A DNA stretch of 64,000 nt from Nocardia sp. NBC_01503 (GCF_036327755.1 NZ_CP109596.1:8246001-8310000); one strand, 5' to 3'; shown: positions 51,238 through 60,376, counted from the stretch's first letter. The notes: generated by a model from the letters alone, not told the origin. Program-made: numbers and translations.

Positions 51238-52671
51238 TCAGCCAGCCTTGATATGACCGATCTGCGCCGCCAATTCGATGACGCGCCTGTCCTGTTCGCC
51301 GTATCGCACCGCCATCTGACTGTGCAGCCGCTTGAGCCGCGTCAGCGCGGCTTTCACATCCCCGGTGTGCACATGGCAGGCCGCCAACCGGCGCTGGCAG
51401 TACATGACATGGTCGTCATACGGCCCGCGCTCGGCAGTCAGATCGTCGATGAGCGCGCGGTAAAGCTCTGCGGCTCCGGCATAGTCGACGCTCTCGAAAC
51501 GCAGATCGGCGAGCCGCAGCCGCGCCTCGACCACATCGGCGTCGCGAGAACCGAATCTGGGCAGCGCCTTGTCGACGACGGTTTGCAGTTCGTGCACGGC
51601 CGGGTCGTATCGCGAGTCGTCGGCGAAATCGCGGGCGCGGCGCATGGCGCGCTGGATATCGCCGCGGCTGAAGTCGGTGGGCACCGGCGGGACGCTCGGC
51701 GTGGTCTCGGGCCCGGTTCGCAGCACACGCGTCGGAGCCACGACAGTCGGTGCGCTGCGCGAGGATCCGCCCGCCGCTGCTGCCCGGGCGTAAAGGAGCG
51801 CCGGGCTGAGCGGATCGGTCACTTCGGAGAGCACCGTCACCCCGGTGGCATGCCGCAGCAGGACAGCATGCACGGTCGCCGCATCATCGGGCCGCTGTTC
51901 CGGCGCTTTGGCGAGCATGGCCATGACCAGCCGAGCCAGCTCGACTGGCACTTCCGGTCTCTCGTAAAGGATGTCAGGTGGTGCCTTATGAACCTGGTTC
52001 TGCCACACCACATATGGCGAACTACCGGTCATCACCCGATCGCCGGTGAGCAATTCATGCAGTACGAGCCCCAGCGCGTAGAGATCGGTCTGCGGCACCA
52101 CGGTCCCGCCCTCGACCTGCTCCGGAGCCATGAAAGCCGGTGTGCCCAAGGTATGTCCGGTGCTGGTGTACCGGGTCTTGTCGGCATCGAGCGAGACCGC
52201 GAGCCCGAAATCGAGCACCTTCACGGTCCCGTCAGCACACAGCATGAGGTTCGACGGCTTCAAATCCCGGTGATAGATCCGATTCCGGTGCGTGGCCGCC
52301 AGCACCGCCGCCGCCTGCGCACCCAGCGAGGCGACCACACCCACAGGCAACGGCCCCTCACGCTCGAGCAGATCGTCGAAGGTGATCCCCTTGACGAATT
52401 CCATTACCAGATAAGGCCGTTCGGGAGACCCCGGCTCGATCCCGGCATCATGGATCATCGGCAGCCCCGGATGCCGCAGCTGCGCCATGAACTCCGCCTC
52501 CCGAAAGAAGCGTTTGGTCCAATCCGGATCCTTGTCCAGACTCGGATGGGTGAACTTCACCGCGATCTGCCGCCGCAGATGGCGGTCGAAGCCGTCGTAG
52601 ACCTGCCCCATACCGCCCGCGCCGATCTCATTGATCAGCTCGTACCGGCCGCCGACGATCTGCGGTTGCAC
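51238..52671 (-). CDS. Soluble Ser/Thr protein kinase with helical repeat tail
   Basis: 477 residues. A Hanks-type kinase domain fills residues 8-265: P-loop GAGGMGQVY, AVKFTHPS, catalytic HRDLKPSN, DFG in VKVLDFGLA and APE in FMAPEQVEGG. No transmembrane helix follows, unlike PknA/PknB. Instead come a Ser/Thr/Pro linker and about 120 helical residues with tetratricopeptide-like pairs (RAMRRARDFADDSRYDPAV, RLRLADLRFESVDYAGAAEL). The GTG start is eight bases after GGAGG and only 41 bp after the stop of the specificity-like gene, so it belongs to the methyltransferase operon. Cytosolic kinases linked to DNA methylation recall Pgl/BREX-like phage defence. Confidence 0.92.
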   Translation of the reverse strand: MQPQIVGGRYELINEIGAGGMGQVYDGFDRHLRRQIAVKFTHPSLDKDPDWTKRFFREAEFMAQLRHPGLPMIHDAGIEPGSPERPYLVMEFVKGITFDDLLEREGPLPVGVVASLGAQAAAVLAATHRNRIYHRDLKPSNLMLCADGTVKVLDFGLAVSLDADKTRYTSTGHTLGTPAFMAPEQVEGGTVVPQTDLYALGLVLHELLTGDRVMTGSSPYVVWQNQVHKAPPDILYERPEVPVELARLVMAMLAKAPEQRPDDAATVHAVLLRHATGVTVLSEVTDPLSPALLYARAAAAGGSSRSAPTVVAPTRVLRTGPETTPSVPPVPTDFSRGDIQRAMRRARDFADDSRYDPAVHELQTVVDKALPRFGSRDADVVEARLRLADLRFESVDYAGAAELYRALIDDLTAERGPYDDHVMYCQRRLAACHVHTGDVKAALTRLKRLHSQMAVRYGEQDRRVIELAAQIGHIKAG

Positions 52672-52712
52672 CGCTGCTACCTCCGTGAGTCCAGAAGAAC
52701 CGACACGCCAAC

Positions 52713-53444
52713 CTACTCGGCGCCGGTAGCGGGGCGTAGCCGACCCTGCGCGAGACCACGGAATCCGGCGCGGATCAGGTGTTCCATGGTCGAACGACGC
52801 TGCTGCCAGGCGGTTTCCAGCGCGGCCAGCTGCGCGAAGGCCGCACCGTATTCGCGCTGTTCGGCGAGCGGGATCCTGGGCACCGAAACCTGATAGAGGT
52901 CAACATGATTGCCCTCGGCGGCGGCGTGCAATACACCGGCGAGGAAGTACGGGTCGACGGCTTTGGAGTTGGCCCGCACCAGGTGAATTCCAGGTCCGAG
53001 GAGGACACCGTCCGTAGTGCAGACGCGGACGGCCATCTCGGTGCCGATCACGACTGCCACATCTCCCTCGCGCACCGACACCGCGCCGCGAGCGTCCGCG
53101 TCACCCAGGCGGGAGGGTGTACGGCCCAGGCGGATGTCCTTTGCCGAGAGCATGGGAGTCGCACCGGTTTCGGAGAGAACCGTGGGCGGCGCTTCGTGGA
53201 GAGTCACTGCCTCGGCATCGATGAGCTCTCCCATCGAAATCACGCTGTAGTCGGCTGTATTCGATTGCAGTGCAGGAGGTTCCACAGCGGCTGTTTCGAT
53301 CAGCGTGGACCGCAGCGCGACATAATCGGCAAGCGAATCCATCACCTGGTCGTGCGGAGCCGAATCGATTCGCTCATCGAGCGATCCAACCCTCCCGGCC
53401 ACGCGCAGTGCGGAATCGGGATGGGCGGCAATCTCCCCCGTCAC
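52713..53444 (-). CDS. Stand-alone specificity-like (HsdS-type) protein
   Basis: 243 residues that run parallel to the C-terminal 250 residues of the adjacent methyltransferase: a helical start, SVISMGELIDAE, an AT-like loop, VREGDVAVVIGTE, HLVRANSKAVDPYFLAGVLHA, then the ending VPRIPLAEQREYGAAFAQL and a coiled helix. These are the landmarks of type I restriction specificity subunits (one target-recognition domain plus a helical spacer). It may form a two-half specificity unit with the fused domain, or be the relic of a second fused methyltransferase. GTG start after GGGGAG. Confidence 0.75.
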   Translation of the reverse strand: MTGEIAAHPDSALRVAGRVGSLDERIDSAPHDQVMDSLADYVALRSTLIETAAVEPPALQSNTADYSVISMGELIDAEAVTLHEAPPTVLSETGATPMLSAKDIRLGRTPSRLGDADARGAVSVREGDVAVVIGTEMAVRVCTTDGVLLGPGIHLVRANSKAVDPYFLAGVLHAAAEGNHVDLYQVSVPRIPLAEQREYGAAFAQLAALETAWQQRRSTMEHLIRAGFRGLAQGRLRPATGAE

Positions 53445-53522
53445 GACCGGCCGTCTCCCCTCATGAACATTTCCAGCACGATCCCCGCGTGCTGCGGCAA
53501 CGGTAGCAGCCGAGAGTCCGAG

Positions 53523-53693
53523 TCAGCGGATGAAATTGGCCCCGGTCGCGCCACCGCGGACCTCGTGGATGAACATGACCGCTGTCGTTGCAGCGATGGG
53601 TCCGGCGTGGCGGCCGAACACGATCGCAATCGTGACAGCGCCGAGCCCGGCATCGGGGCTGACCTCTCTCGCATCACTTCTGGTCCTTCTCAT
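53523..53693 (-). CDS. Possible small hydrophobic protein between methyltransferase and specificity gene
   Basis: An ATG at 53693 overlaps the end of the methyltransferase by 20 bases and opens a 56-residue frame whose centre is hydrophobic (GAVTIAIVFGRHAGPIAATTAVMFI). GC-rich third positions make it more plausible than the other frames here. Too short to be sure; it could also be a decayed 5' part of the specificity gene. Confidence 0.4.
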   Translation of the reverse strand: MRRTRSDAREVSPDAGLGAVTIAIVFGRHAGPIAATTAVMFIHEVRGGATGANFIR

Positions 53694-55710
53694 CCGGTGC
53701 CAGCGCTCCGGCGGTCAGCCCGGTGGTCACCAGCTCGGCGACATGTTCGGCGGCGTATCCGGCTCTGCGAGCAGCATTGCGCAGCAGGAAAAGATGGCGA
53801 AACGTCTCGCCGTAGCGCTGCTGCTCGGCCAGTGCGAGCACCGGTATCCGCAATCGGCTCGGATCGAATCGAATGGTGGATGTCCTTGTGGCGGAGACAT
53901 TCTCCGCGCCGGTGAGGAACCCGGCGACGAACCACGGGTCGAGTCGCTCACGATCGAGGCGGAGCAGGTGCACATGCGGCCCGCGAATCGCGCCCACATC
54001 CTCCGGACCCGCGACACGCGCACTGCGGCCGCCGGTCCGATCACTGCGAACCGCCGGAATCAGCACATCACCGTCCCGAATTTCGACCTCGGTCTCCGGT
54101 GCCGAGGTGGCGAAACTGCCCGAGGCCGGGCTGCCGGTGGCAACATCCGGAGCCGTCAGCACACGAGTGCCATTGGCCGACTTCGCCGTACTCGGCGGAG
54201 AGGCCCGAACCCATTCCAACTGACCGTAATTCACCAGATCAGCGATGGACACGAACCGCCACGACTTGCCCGAGGCCGCCGACCATCCACCCAGCGCATC
54301 GGTCACCGAGGCCAATTCCGCCGCGACACCGGAGAGTCTGCGAATCGCATCGTCGACCTGATCGGAAACGCTATCCGAGTCGAGTGATGAGCGGACGTAC
54401 CGCGCCGGAGTCAGATCTACCTCATCGTCCAGCACCTCGACCAGCCGCACCGCTGCCGCGAATCCGGAAATAGTTGCGGTGCCGGAGTTCTCACCATCGA
54501 ACGCACGCCATGCCCGCACCGTCGACTCGGTGACCGCTTCCCAGTCGATACCGTCGGTGGTCGCCGGTAGCGCCGTCGTGTCGACGAAAAGCATGGTGTC
54601 CGAAGCGGGCTCACCCGCCTGCGATGGCCGCAGCACCCAAATCTGCAATCCCACATGCCACGGTTGCGCCGCACCCGGAGCCAGTCCGATAACCGCACGC
54701 AGCGCGCCCTTCCGCACCAGGCCCGCGCGAATCTTCCGCCCGGAGGGACGAGTCGCCACCGCGGGCGGCAGGAGCAGCAGGGCGGTACCACCCGGCCGCA
54801 GATGCGCTATGGCGTGCTGCACCCAAGCCAGCTCCGGCTCACCACGCGGCGGTGTGCCGTAATCCCAGCGGGTGTCGAACGCGAGCTCACCGGACCCCCA
54901 ATCACGTTGTCCATAGGGCGGATTGCAGAGCACGGCATCGACGCGCAGGTCCGGAAAGGCGTCAGCGGTGAGCGAATCGCCCTCTCGTACATCGGGTTCG
55001 AGGTCGGCCTCCGCTTCCAGCAGCAACCGCGTGCGCTCGACTTGCACAGACAGAGCATCCTGACCATAGAGTTCGACCGCACCGGCCACCGTCGCGGCCA
55101 GTACGAGCGACCCGCTCCCGCAAGCCGGGTCCAGCACGCTCCGCAATTCCAACGCGGCAGGTGAATCCAGCAGGGCCGCCATGAGTTTCGCGACCGCCTC
55201 CGGCGTGATGTACACACCCGTTGCGGCAGTGTCCTCCAGGGCCCGCTCCGCGAGAACATCCAGAGCGGCGCGATTACCGTCCGCAGCGGCCGCGCGTTCA
55301 AGCGCCAGCAGCAGATCGGCGACACGGTCACGAAGCGTTCCGGATCGACTGTGTACATCCGCCTCGCTGTGTACATCGACCCCGCCGTGTACATCGGCTC
55401 GCGGGTCCGCGCTCCACTTCCCCTTCGAGGCCCGAAGCCCCGCCATCAACCGAGAAAGGGCATCCGGCGTGGTGCGCGACCGCACCAGTGTCCGCAGCTC
55501 GGTAACCGGCGACTCGGAAACCTCAACCCCGTGCCCGACCAGCCATTCCTGCACTTCCCGCAGGTCGAACTGCGGCCGCGCCTCACTACTCCCGGCGATC
55601 GGCTTGGGAAAGTCGTCATGCCGCCGCCGCCAGTTGCTGACCGTGGCTCGCGTGACGTCGGCCAACCGCGAAATCTCCGCAGCACTGACCGTGGACGCGG
55701 GCTTCGACAT
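53674..55710 (-). CDS. Adenine-N6 DNA methyltransferase with HTH and fused specificity-like domain
   Basis: 678 residues. Residues 8-40 are an HTH (SAAEISRLADVTRATVSNWRR). A linker has an odd DVH-rich stretch (residues 106-120). The N6-adenine methyltransferase core follows: SAM motif DPACGSG at 194-200 and catalytic NPPYGQRD at 263-270. The last 250 residues resemble a type I specificity subunit. The enzyme should methylate adenine at a bipartite or asymmetric site. The ATG at 55710 follows GAGGAGGGG. No restriction subunit (HsdR) is seen; the downstream genes are a specificity-like protein and a Ser/Thr kinase. Confidence 0.88.
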   Translation of the reverse strand: MSKPASTVSAAEISRLADVTRATVSNWRRRHDDFPKPIAGSSEARPQFDLREVQEWLVGHGVEVSESPVTELRTLVRSRTTPDALSRLMAGLRASKGKWSADPRADVHGGVDVHSEADVHSRSGTLRDRVADLLLALERAAAADGNRAALDVLAERALEDTAATGVYITPEAVAKLMAALLDSPAALELRSVLDPACGSGSLVLAATVAGAVELYGQDALSVQVERTRLLLEAEADLEPDVREGDSLTADAFPDLRVDAVLCNPPYGQRDWGSGELAFDTRWDYGTPPRGEPELAWVQHAIAHLRPGGTALLLLPPAVATRPSGRKIRAGLVRKGALRAVIGLAPGAAQPWHVGLQIWVLRPSQAGEPASDTMLFVDTTALPATTDGIDWEAVTESTVRAWRAFDGENSGTATISGFAAAVRLVEVLDDEVDLTPARYVRSSLDSDSVSDQVDDAIRRLSGVAAELASVTDALGGWSAASGKSWRFVSIADLVNYGQLEWVRASPPSTAKSANGTRVLTAPDVATGSPASGSFATSAPETEVEIRDGDVLIPAVRSDRTGGRSARVAGPEDVGAIRGPHVHLLRLDRERLDPWFVAGFLTGAENVSATRTSTIRFDPSRLRIPVLALAEQQRYGETFRHLFLLRNAARRAGYAAEHVAELVTTGLTAGALAPDEKDQK

Positions 55711-55780
55711 ACCCCTCCTCTCGTGAATGTTCCCCTCAGACTGCTCGACCATTGAGCAAAAATCAATCTCCAAATTCGCG

Positions 55781-55809
55781 TTGACAATGTTTTCACTGAC
55801 TCGTACGGT
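55781..55809 (+). promoter_or_regulatory. Strong promoter for the exported protein gene
   Basis: TTGACA at 55781-55786, a 17-bp spacer and TACGGT at 55804-55809, 67 bp before the ATG at 55876. This is one of the best sigma-A type promoters in the window. The surrounding DNA is AT-rich and also faces the methyltransferase operon on the other strand. Confidence 0.8.
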
Positions 55810-55875
55810 TTTGCATCAGCGGGACAGAGCCTGATTCGGCCGCCCCGATCTCCAGTACCGAACGAAGGAAAACCC

Positions 55876-56193
55876 ATGCGCCGCAACGTCATCACCCTCC
55901 TGGCCGCCACCGCCCTCACCACCCTCGCCGCCGGCGGCATCGCCCACGCCGATCCCGCCACCCAGCTCCACGAAGGCCAGCAGGTAGTCGGCCAGGACGT
56001 CCAGCCCGGCACCTACCGCACCGACGGCCCCCGCGACCAGGACTACGGCTCCTGCTTCATCACCTGGCTGCCCGACAAGGGCGCGAAGTCCTCGGAACTG
56101 ATCGACATCGAGTCCTATACCGGGGCGTCGTTCGTGCACCTCAACGCCGGCGACGTAGTCGACGTCAGCGGCTGCTCCTGGGGCCTGGAGTAG
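55876..56193 (+). CDS. Small exported protein
   Basis: 105 residues with a clear Sec signal ending in GIAHADP. The mature part has two cysteines (GSCFIT, SGCSWG) that may form a disulfide, and a beta-sandwich-like pattern starting with VVGQDVQPGTYRT (DUF-type domain seen in actinobacterial exported proteins). Monocistronic, with a strong promoter and a hairpin behind it. Function unknown. Confidence 0.85.
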   Translation: MRRNVITLLAATALTTLAAGGIAHADPATQLHEGQQVVGQDVQPGTYRTDGPRDQDYGSCFITWLPDKGAKSSELIDIESYTGASFVHLNAGDVVDVSGCSWGLE

Positions 56194-56252
56194 CCAGCCC
56201 GACCGTCTAGACCGGTCTTCTATTACGAAATCGATTCCACACCAACGTAATC

Positions 56253-56277
56253 GGTCCCCGGCGAGTCGCCGGGGACC
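56253..56277 (+). terminator. Hairpin after the small exported protein
   Basis: Perfect 11-bp stem ggtccccggcg / cgccggggacc with a 3-base loop. Confidence 0.8.
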
Positions 56278-56304
56278 TCCCGAACCATGCCCTCAGGAGC
56301 CGTC

Positions 56305-56916
56305 ATGTCCCACCCGAACCAGCCCCACCCCGGCCAACTCCCCCCGCAACAGGGCTATCCGCAGTACCCGACACCACCGGCACCCAAGAAGTCCCACACC
56401 CTCAGAACCATCCTGATAATCCTCGCCGTCATCGTCGCGGTGTGCGGCATCGGAGGCGCACTGATGAGCAAAGGCAGCAGCTCCTCATCCTCCCCCGGCA
56501 CCGACCCCAACAAGCCACTCCCCGGCCTGAACACCCCCGTCCGCGACGGCAAGTTCGAATTCGTCATCACCGCGGTCCAATCCGGCGTAAAAACCCTGGG
56601 CGACAACGAGTTCCTCCAAAAGACGGCTCAGGGCACCTACACCGTCGTATCGATCTCCATCACCAACACCTCCGACAAGCCCTACGGCTTCTCCCCCAGC
56701 GATCAGTACGTCTTCGACGCCAAGAACCGCAAATTCAGCAACGACCCCACCGCGGCCATCAACCTCCAGTCCGACACCAGCCTCTACGCAAACCTCAACC
56801 CCGGCAACACAATCACCGCCCAGGTCGTTTACGACTTGCCAGCAGATTCAGCTCCCGATCACATGGTCCTGCACGACTCGATGTTCTCCGGCGGCGTCAC
56901 GGTCTCACTGCACTAG
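56305..56916 (+). CDS. DUF4352-type membrane-anchored extracellular protein
   Basis: 203 residues. A Pro/Gln-rich cytosolic part (1-30), one membrane helix (TILIILAVIVAVCGIGGAL), a Ser linker, then an extracellular immunoglobulin-like DUF4352 domain (DGKFEFVITAV, YTVVSISITNTSDKPYGFSP). The ATG at 56305 has AGGAG upstream. These proteins are common and of unknown function; a role in cell-wall or metal sensing is possible. Confidence 0.85.
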   Translation: MSHPNQPHPGQLPPQQGYPQYPTPPAPKKSHTLRTILIILAVIVAVCGIGGALMSKGSSSSSSPGTDPNKPLPGLNTPVRDGKFEFVITAVQSGVKTLGDNEFLQKTAQGTYTVVSISITNTSDKPYGFSPSDQYVFDAKNRKFSNDPTAAINLQSDTSLYANLNPGNTITAQVVYDLPADSAPDHMVLHDSMFSGGVTVSLH

Positions 56917-57125
56917 CAGCCCGATCACCAATATGGCGACGGCCTCGGTCGAGGCCGTTATCGCCTGACTCAAAGTCGATTCTCGACGTCGACGCGCATT
57001 TCCTAGTGTTGAGCAGCACCACCACTGGCATCCCAAGATCAGTTTGGTTACCCTTTGGCTACCTTGCCATCGCAGACCGTCGGGTCTGCTTGTTTGAATC
57101 AGGCAGGCATCCACCAGGGGAAATT

Positions 57126-57476
57126 GTGAGTCCAGAGCCCACGCAGCCGTCGACAATCGAACAACCGCAGTCCTGCCCGGTAGACGCGCCGATGTTCGGC
57201 GTCCTTCCAGCACAGCTGACGGGAATGACGACAACCTGGCGTCGCGAAGCCGCCGAGATCGGCAAGCTGATGTGGTCGGGCTTGAGCGAAGCCACCGGCG
57301 AAGGCAGCGCGGTGCTGGCCGCGGTTCGCGGATCCGCCGATCCCGCACAGCAGGCGACAGCGTCGATCGAGACCCGCTTCGACGCTGTCGCCGATCTGAT
57401 CGACAAGTTCTCCACCGCCATCCAGGACCTGGACGCCGAAATCGGCAGCTCGATCGACCAGCTGAGCCCTCGCTGA
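57126..57476 (+). CDS. WXG100-like T7SS partner
   Basis: 116 residues from a GTG with AGGGG upstream. The first 25 residues are flexible; the rest forms two amphipathic helices (GMTTTWRREAAEIGKLMW, ETRFDAVADLIDKFSTAIQDL) around a Gly-rich turn. The stop overlaps the start of the hydrolase (TGATG), as in WXG100-substrate pairs. Confidence 0.7.
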   Translation: MSPEPTQPSTIEQPQSCPVDAPMFGVLPAQLTGMTTTWRREAAEIGKLMWSGLSEATGEGSAVLAAVRGSADPAQQATASIETRFDAVADLIDKFSTAIQDLDAEIGSSIDQLSPR

Positions 57477-59323
57477 TGCGTCCCACGATCAGCCAACTCG
57501 AAGGCTGGAACCTCGACGGCCTGAGCAATGCCGCGACCGCAGCGCGCAGCAACGCGGGCACGCTCGACAACTCGGTCAGCAACTGCTCCCGCACCCTGAC
57601 CTCGGCCCAGGATTGGCGCGGCCGCACCCGCGATGCCGCGACACGACGCATCGACGAAGAGGTCGACCACGGCTATGAGGTCCGAAACCTATTGCTGCGC
57701 TTGGCAGATGACGCCGACGACGCCTGTAAGGGCCTGAAGCACGCCCGCGACTACGTACTACAGCAGAAGAAGCTGGCCGAAGCTCAGGGCTTCACCGTGA
57801 GCCCGGACGGCAGCGTATCGAGCACTGATCCGGAGAAGGCCGACGATGCGGCAGTCTTCCAACTGAACATCTCCAGCGGCCTCGACGAGGTCGAACGCGT
57901 CGACACGGCCTTCGGCAAGAGCCTCGCGGAAACCCAGGCCGACCTGGCCGCGATCCGTGATGGGCAACAGGACATCACCCTGCCGGATGGAACACGGCAG
58001 GATCCCGACGCGGTGGCAACCCGTCTGACCGCCATGTCGCCCGATGAACGAGCCACCTTCCTGGCCGGGCTCAGCACCGACGATCAACGGCAACTGGTGA
58101 TCGCCGCGCCCGAGAAGCTGGGCAATATGAACGGCGTCCCGTTCGACATGCGAATCGCCGCGAACGAGATCAATATTCAGAACGCGTTGTTCGATGAACG
58201 GCAGAAGCCGAATCCCAGCCAAGCTCGGATCAAGCAGCTGGAATCGATGCTCGGCCAGATACCCGATCCCACCACGACAAATTCCCATGACGAGACCGCG
58301 GTCTCCAGCGGCCCCGGTGCCACCCCCGGCAACCATCTCGTCGACCGGAAATTCGTTCTCTTCGACCCCACCGGCAGCGGGCGAATGATCGAGATGATCG
58401 GCGATATCGCACCGGGGGTACCCGGTGTCGGAGTGATCGTGCCGGGCACGAACACCACGCTCGACGGCTCGAACTCCAACCACGTGTCGGCGTGGAACCT
58501 CTCCGACCGAACCCACGGCCCGATCTTTCTCTACATGGACGGAGACTTCCCGCAGGGTCTCGCCGATCTCGGAAATGGCGCTCCCAGCCCGAAATTCGCC
58601 GCTGAGATGGCTCCGCGCCTGGTCGATTTCGGCCACGAGCTCGATCGAGAAGTGGCCGCTCGAGCGCCGGGCACACCGGTCACTTATGTCGGGCATTCCT
58701 ACGGCGGCTCGATCGTCGGCACCGCCGAGCAGCTCGGCCTGCGCGCCGACCGCGTCCTGCACGCGTCGTCGGCCGGAACCGGCATCTACAGCACCGAATG
58801 GAATGACCCGAACCCGAACGTGCAGCGCTATTCGATGACTGCCCCGGGTGACCCGATCGGAATAGTCCAGTCCTACCCCCGCGATGGGATCACCCTCAGC
58901 GGGATTCATCTGCCGGGCAACCCGCATGCCGGGAATCCGCTCAATGGTGATCCCGACGAGATTCCCGGAGTGACTCGCCTCGACACCGGTTTCTACGGCA
59001 GCGAGAAGGACGGACACCACATGGGTGAAGTCGTATTCGGTCCGAATGGCCACGGCAAGTACTGGGACGATCCCGGATCGACGGCATTTCAAAACATCGT
59101 GGGGGTCATCGCAGGTGGGGAGGTCAAAGGGTATGTTGAGCGCGGCATCGAGACCAGCTGGGTCGACGTGGGCCTCGGTGACGACGGCGACGGCGCGAAA
59201 GAAGGATTCAATGCCGCCGAAGCCCTCGCGGCATCGAAGATTCCGTACGCGCATATCCAGCCCTACGCAGATCCGCGCATCACCGAAAACCCCCAACCTG
59301 GCCCGACGATAAAGGTCCGATGA
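57476..59323 (+). CDS. T7SS-type substrate with alpha/beta hydrolase (DUF1023-like) domain
   Basis: 615 residues. Residues 1-110 are a helical WXG100-like N-terminus (ISQLEGWNLDGL, later SAQDWRGRT). A second helical region (130-260) is followed by an alpha/beta hydrolase from about 300 with the nucleophile elbow GHSYGGS (Ser408), a candidate acid in APGDPIG and His in GHHMGEV. This matches the DUF1023 hydrolases of mycobacteria and Nocardia. Cleavage of a lipid or ester substrate in the target cell or wall is inferred. Overlaps the lipoprotein gene by four bases (ATGA). Confidence 0.82.
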   Translation: MRPTISQLEGWNLDGLSNAATAARSNAGTLDNSVSNCSRTLTSAQDWRGRTRDAATRRIDEEVDHGYEVRNLLLRLADDADDACKGLKHARDYVLQQKKLAEAQGFTVSPDGSVSSTDPEKADDAAVFQLNISSGLDEVERVDTAFGKSLAETQADLAAIRDGQQDITLPDGTRQDPDAVATRLTAMSPDERATFLAGLSTDDQRQLVIAAPEKLGNMNGVPFDMRIAANEINIQNALFDERQKPNPSQARIKQLESMLGQIPDPTTTNSHDETAVSSGPGATPGNHLVDRKFVLFDPTGSGRMIEMIGDIAPGVPGVGVIVPGTNTTLDGSNSNHVSAWNLSDRTHGPIFLYMDGDFPQGLADLGNGAPSPKFAAEMAPRLVDFGHELDREVAARAPGTPVTYVGHSYGGSIVGTAEQLGLRADRVLHASSAGTGIYSTEWNDPNPNVQRYSMTAPGDPIGIVQSYPRDGITLSGIHLPGNPHAGNPLNGDPDEIPGVTRLDTGFYGSEKDGHHMGEVVFGPNGHGKYWDDPGSTAFQNIVGVIAGGEVKGYVERGIETSWVDVGLGDDGDGAKEGFNAAEALAASKIPYAHIQPYADPRITENPQPGPTIKVR

Positions 59324-59817
59324 GAACAGCATTCGCCCTCGCCACGCTCGCAGCCGTGTCGATAATCGCGGGATGCGATGGATCGACCACCGACGCCGAT
59401 CATGGTTCCGCCAAGGAGACAATCGCCATGAACTACGACGAAGCGTCCCGAATCGTCGTCGAGAACTTCACACTCGTCTGGCCGGACCCGATCCAGGTCG
59501 AACCGAACATGGTCGACCGCGGCAACGGCTGCCGAACCAACCCCGAAACGCTGAAAAGCGAAGGGCCACCGTGGACTCCGATCTACGAGAAGGGCGTGAC
59601 CGACCCGAGCCAGGAGTTCATCGACCGGGCGCTGGCACAGCTCGAGGCCATGACAGGCCGAGGGTTCACACTGCGGCCCGACCCGATCCCGGACGACGAC
59701 CCCATCAATCGCGTGTATGCCGATAGTCGGGGGTTCACCGTGGCAGTGCGCCGGGACAAACTCCCCGCCGAGATCCGATTCACGGTCACATCGTCCTCAC
59801 CGTGCGTGAACGACTAG
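59320..59817 (+). CDS. Lipoprotein, paralog 1
   Basis: 165 residues; signal plus lipobox IIAGCD, so it should be anchored outside the membrane. The mature part has a conserved pattern (MNYDEASRIVVENFTLVWPDP, GNGCRTNPETLKSEGPPW, and a terminal SSSPCV with a second Cys). Start overlaps the hydrolase stop. About two thirds of the residues match paralog 2 by eye. It could neutralise the secreted hydrolase outside the membrane. Confidence 0.8.
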   Translation: MRTAFALATLAAVSIIAGCDGSTTDADHGSAKETIAMNYDEASRIVVENFTLVWPDPIQVEPNMVDRGNGCRTNPETLKSEGPPWTPIYEKGVTDPSQEFIDRALAQLEAMTGRGFTLRPDPIPDDDPINRVYADSRGFTVAVRRDKLPAEIRFTVTSSSPCVND

Positions 59818-59905
59818 CGCGACGCGGTTCCGCGCCGGTTCGTTAACCACACGGCTGTTCCTACCGACCGATAGGCGCAACTTGGCCCAGCGATCAAAAG
59901 GTCCG

Positions 59906-60376
59906 ATGAGAACGGCACTCGTCCTCACCACGCTCGCGGCCGCTTCTTTACTCACGGCCTGCAGCGAATCCTCCGGTTCCACCGCGATGAAGTACGACGA
60001 AGCGGCTCGAATCGTCGTACAGAATTTCACACTCGTCTGGCCGGACCCGGTCCAGGTCGCATCCGGCATGGTCAACCGCGGCAACGGCTGCCGGACCAAT
60101 CCCGAAACACTGAAAAGCGAAGGGCCGCCGTGGAGTCCGACCTATGAGATGACCGCAGCCGACCCGAGCCAGGAGTTCATCGACCGAGCGCTGGCACGAC
60201 TGGAAACCATGACCAGCCGCGGCTTTGCACTCGAGCCCGATCGCGTCCCCAATGACGACCCGATCAATCGCGTGTATGCCGACAGCCGCGGCTTCAGCGT
60301 GGCGGCGCACCGCGACAAGTATCCCGTTGGAACCCAATTCACGATCACATCGTCGTCGCCCTGTGTAGACGAGTAG
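59906..60376 (+). CDS. Lipoprotein, paralog 2
   Basis: 156 residues with lipobox LLTACS and the same domain as paralog 1 (MKYDEAARIVVQNF, GNGCRTNPETLKSEGPPW, SSSPCV). The 15 bases before the ATG are the same as in paralog 1 (aaaggtccgatgagaac), showing a recent tandem duplication. A spacer of 88 bp separates the two. Confidence 0.8.
   Translation: MRTALVLTTLAAASLLTACSESSGSTAMKYDEAARIVVQNFTLVWPDPVQVASGMVNRGNGCRTNPETLKSEGPPWSPTYEMTAADPSQEFIDRALARLETMTSRGFALEPDRVPNDDPINRVYADSRGFSVAAHRDKYPVGTQFTITSSSPCVDE

Noticed and set aside
52713..55710. A complete type I restriction-modification system
   Set aside because: No HsdR-like motor/nuclease gene lies in the operon or nearby within the window.
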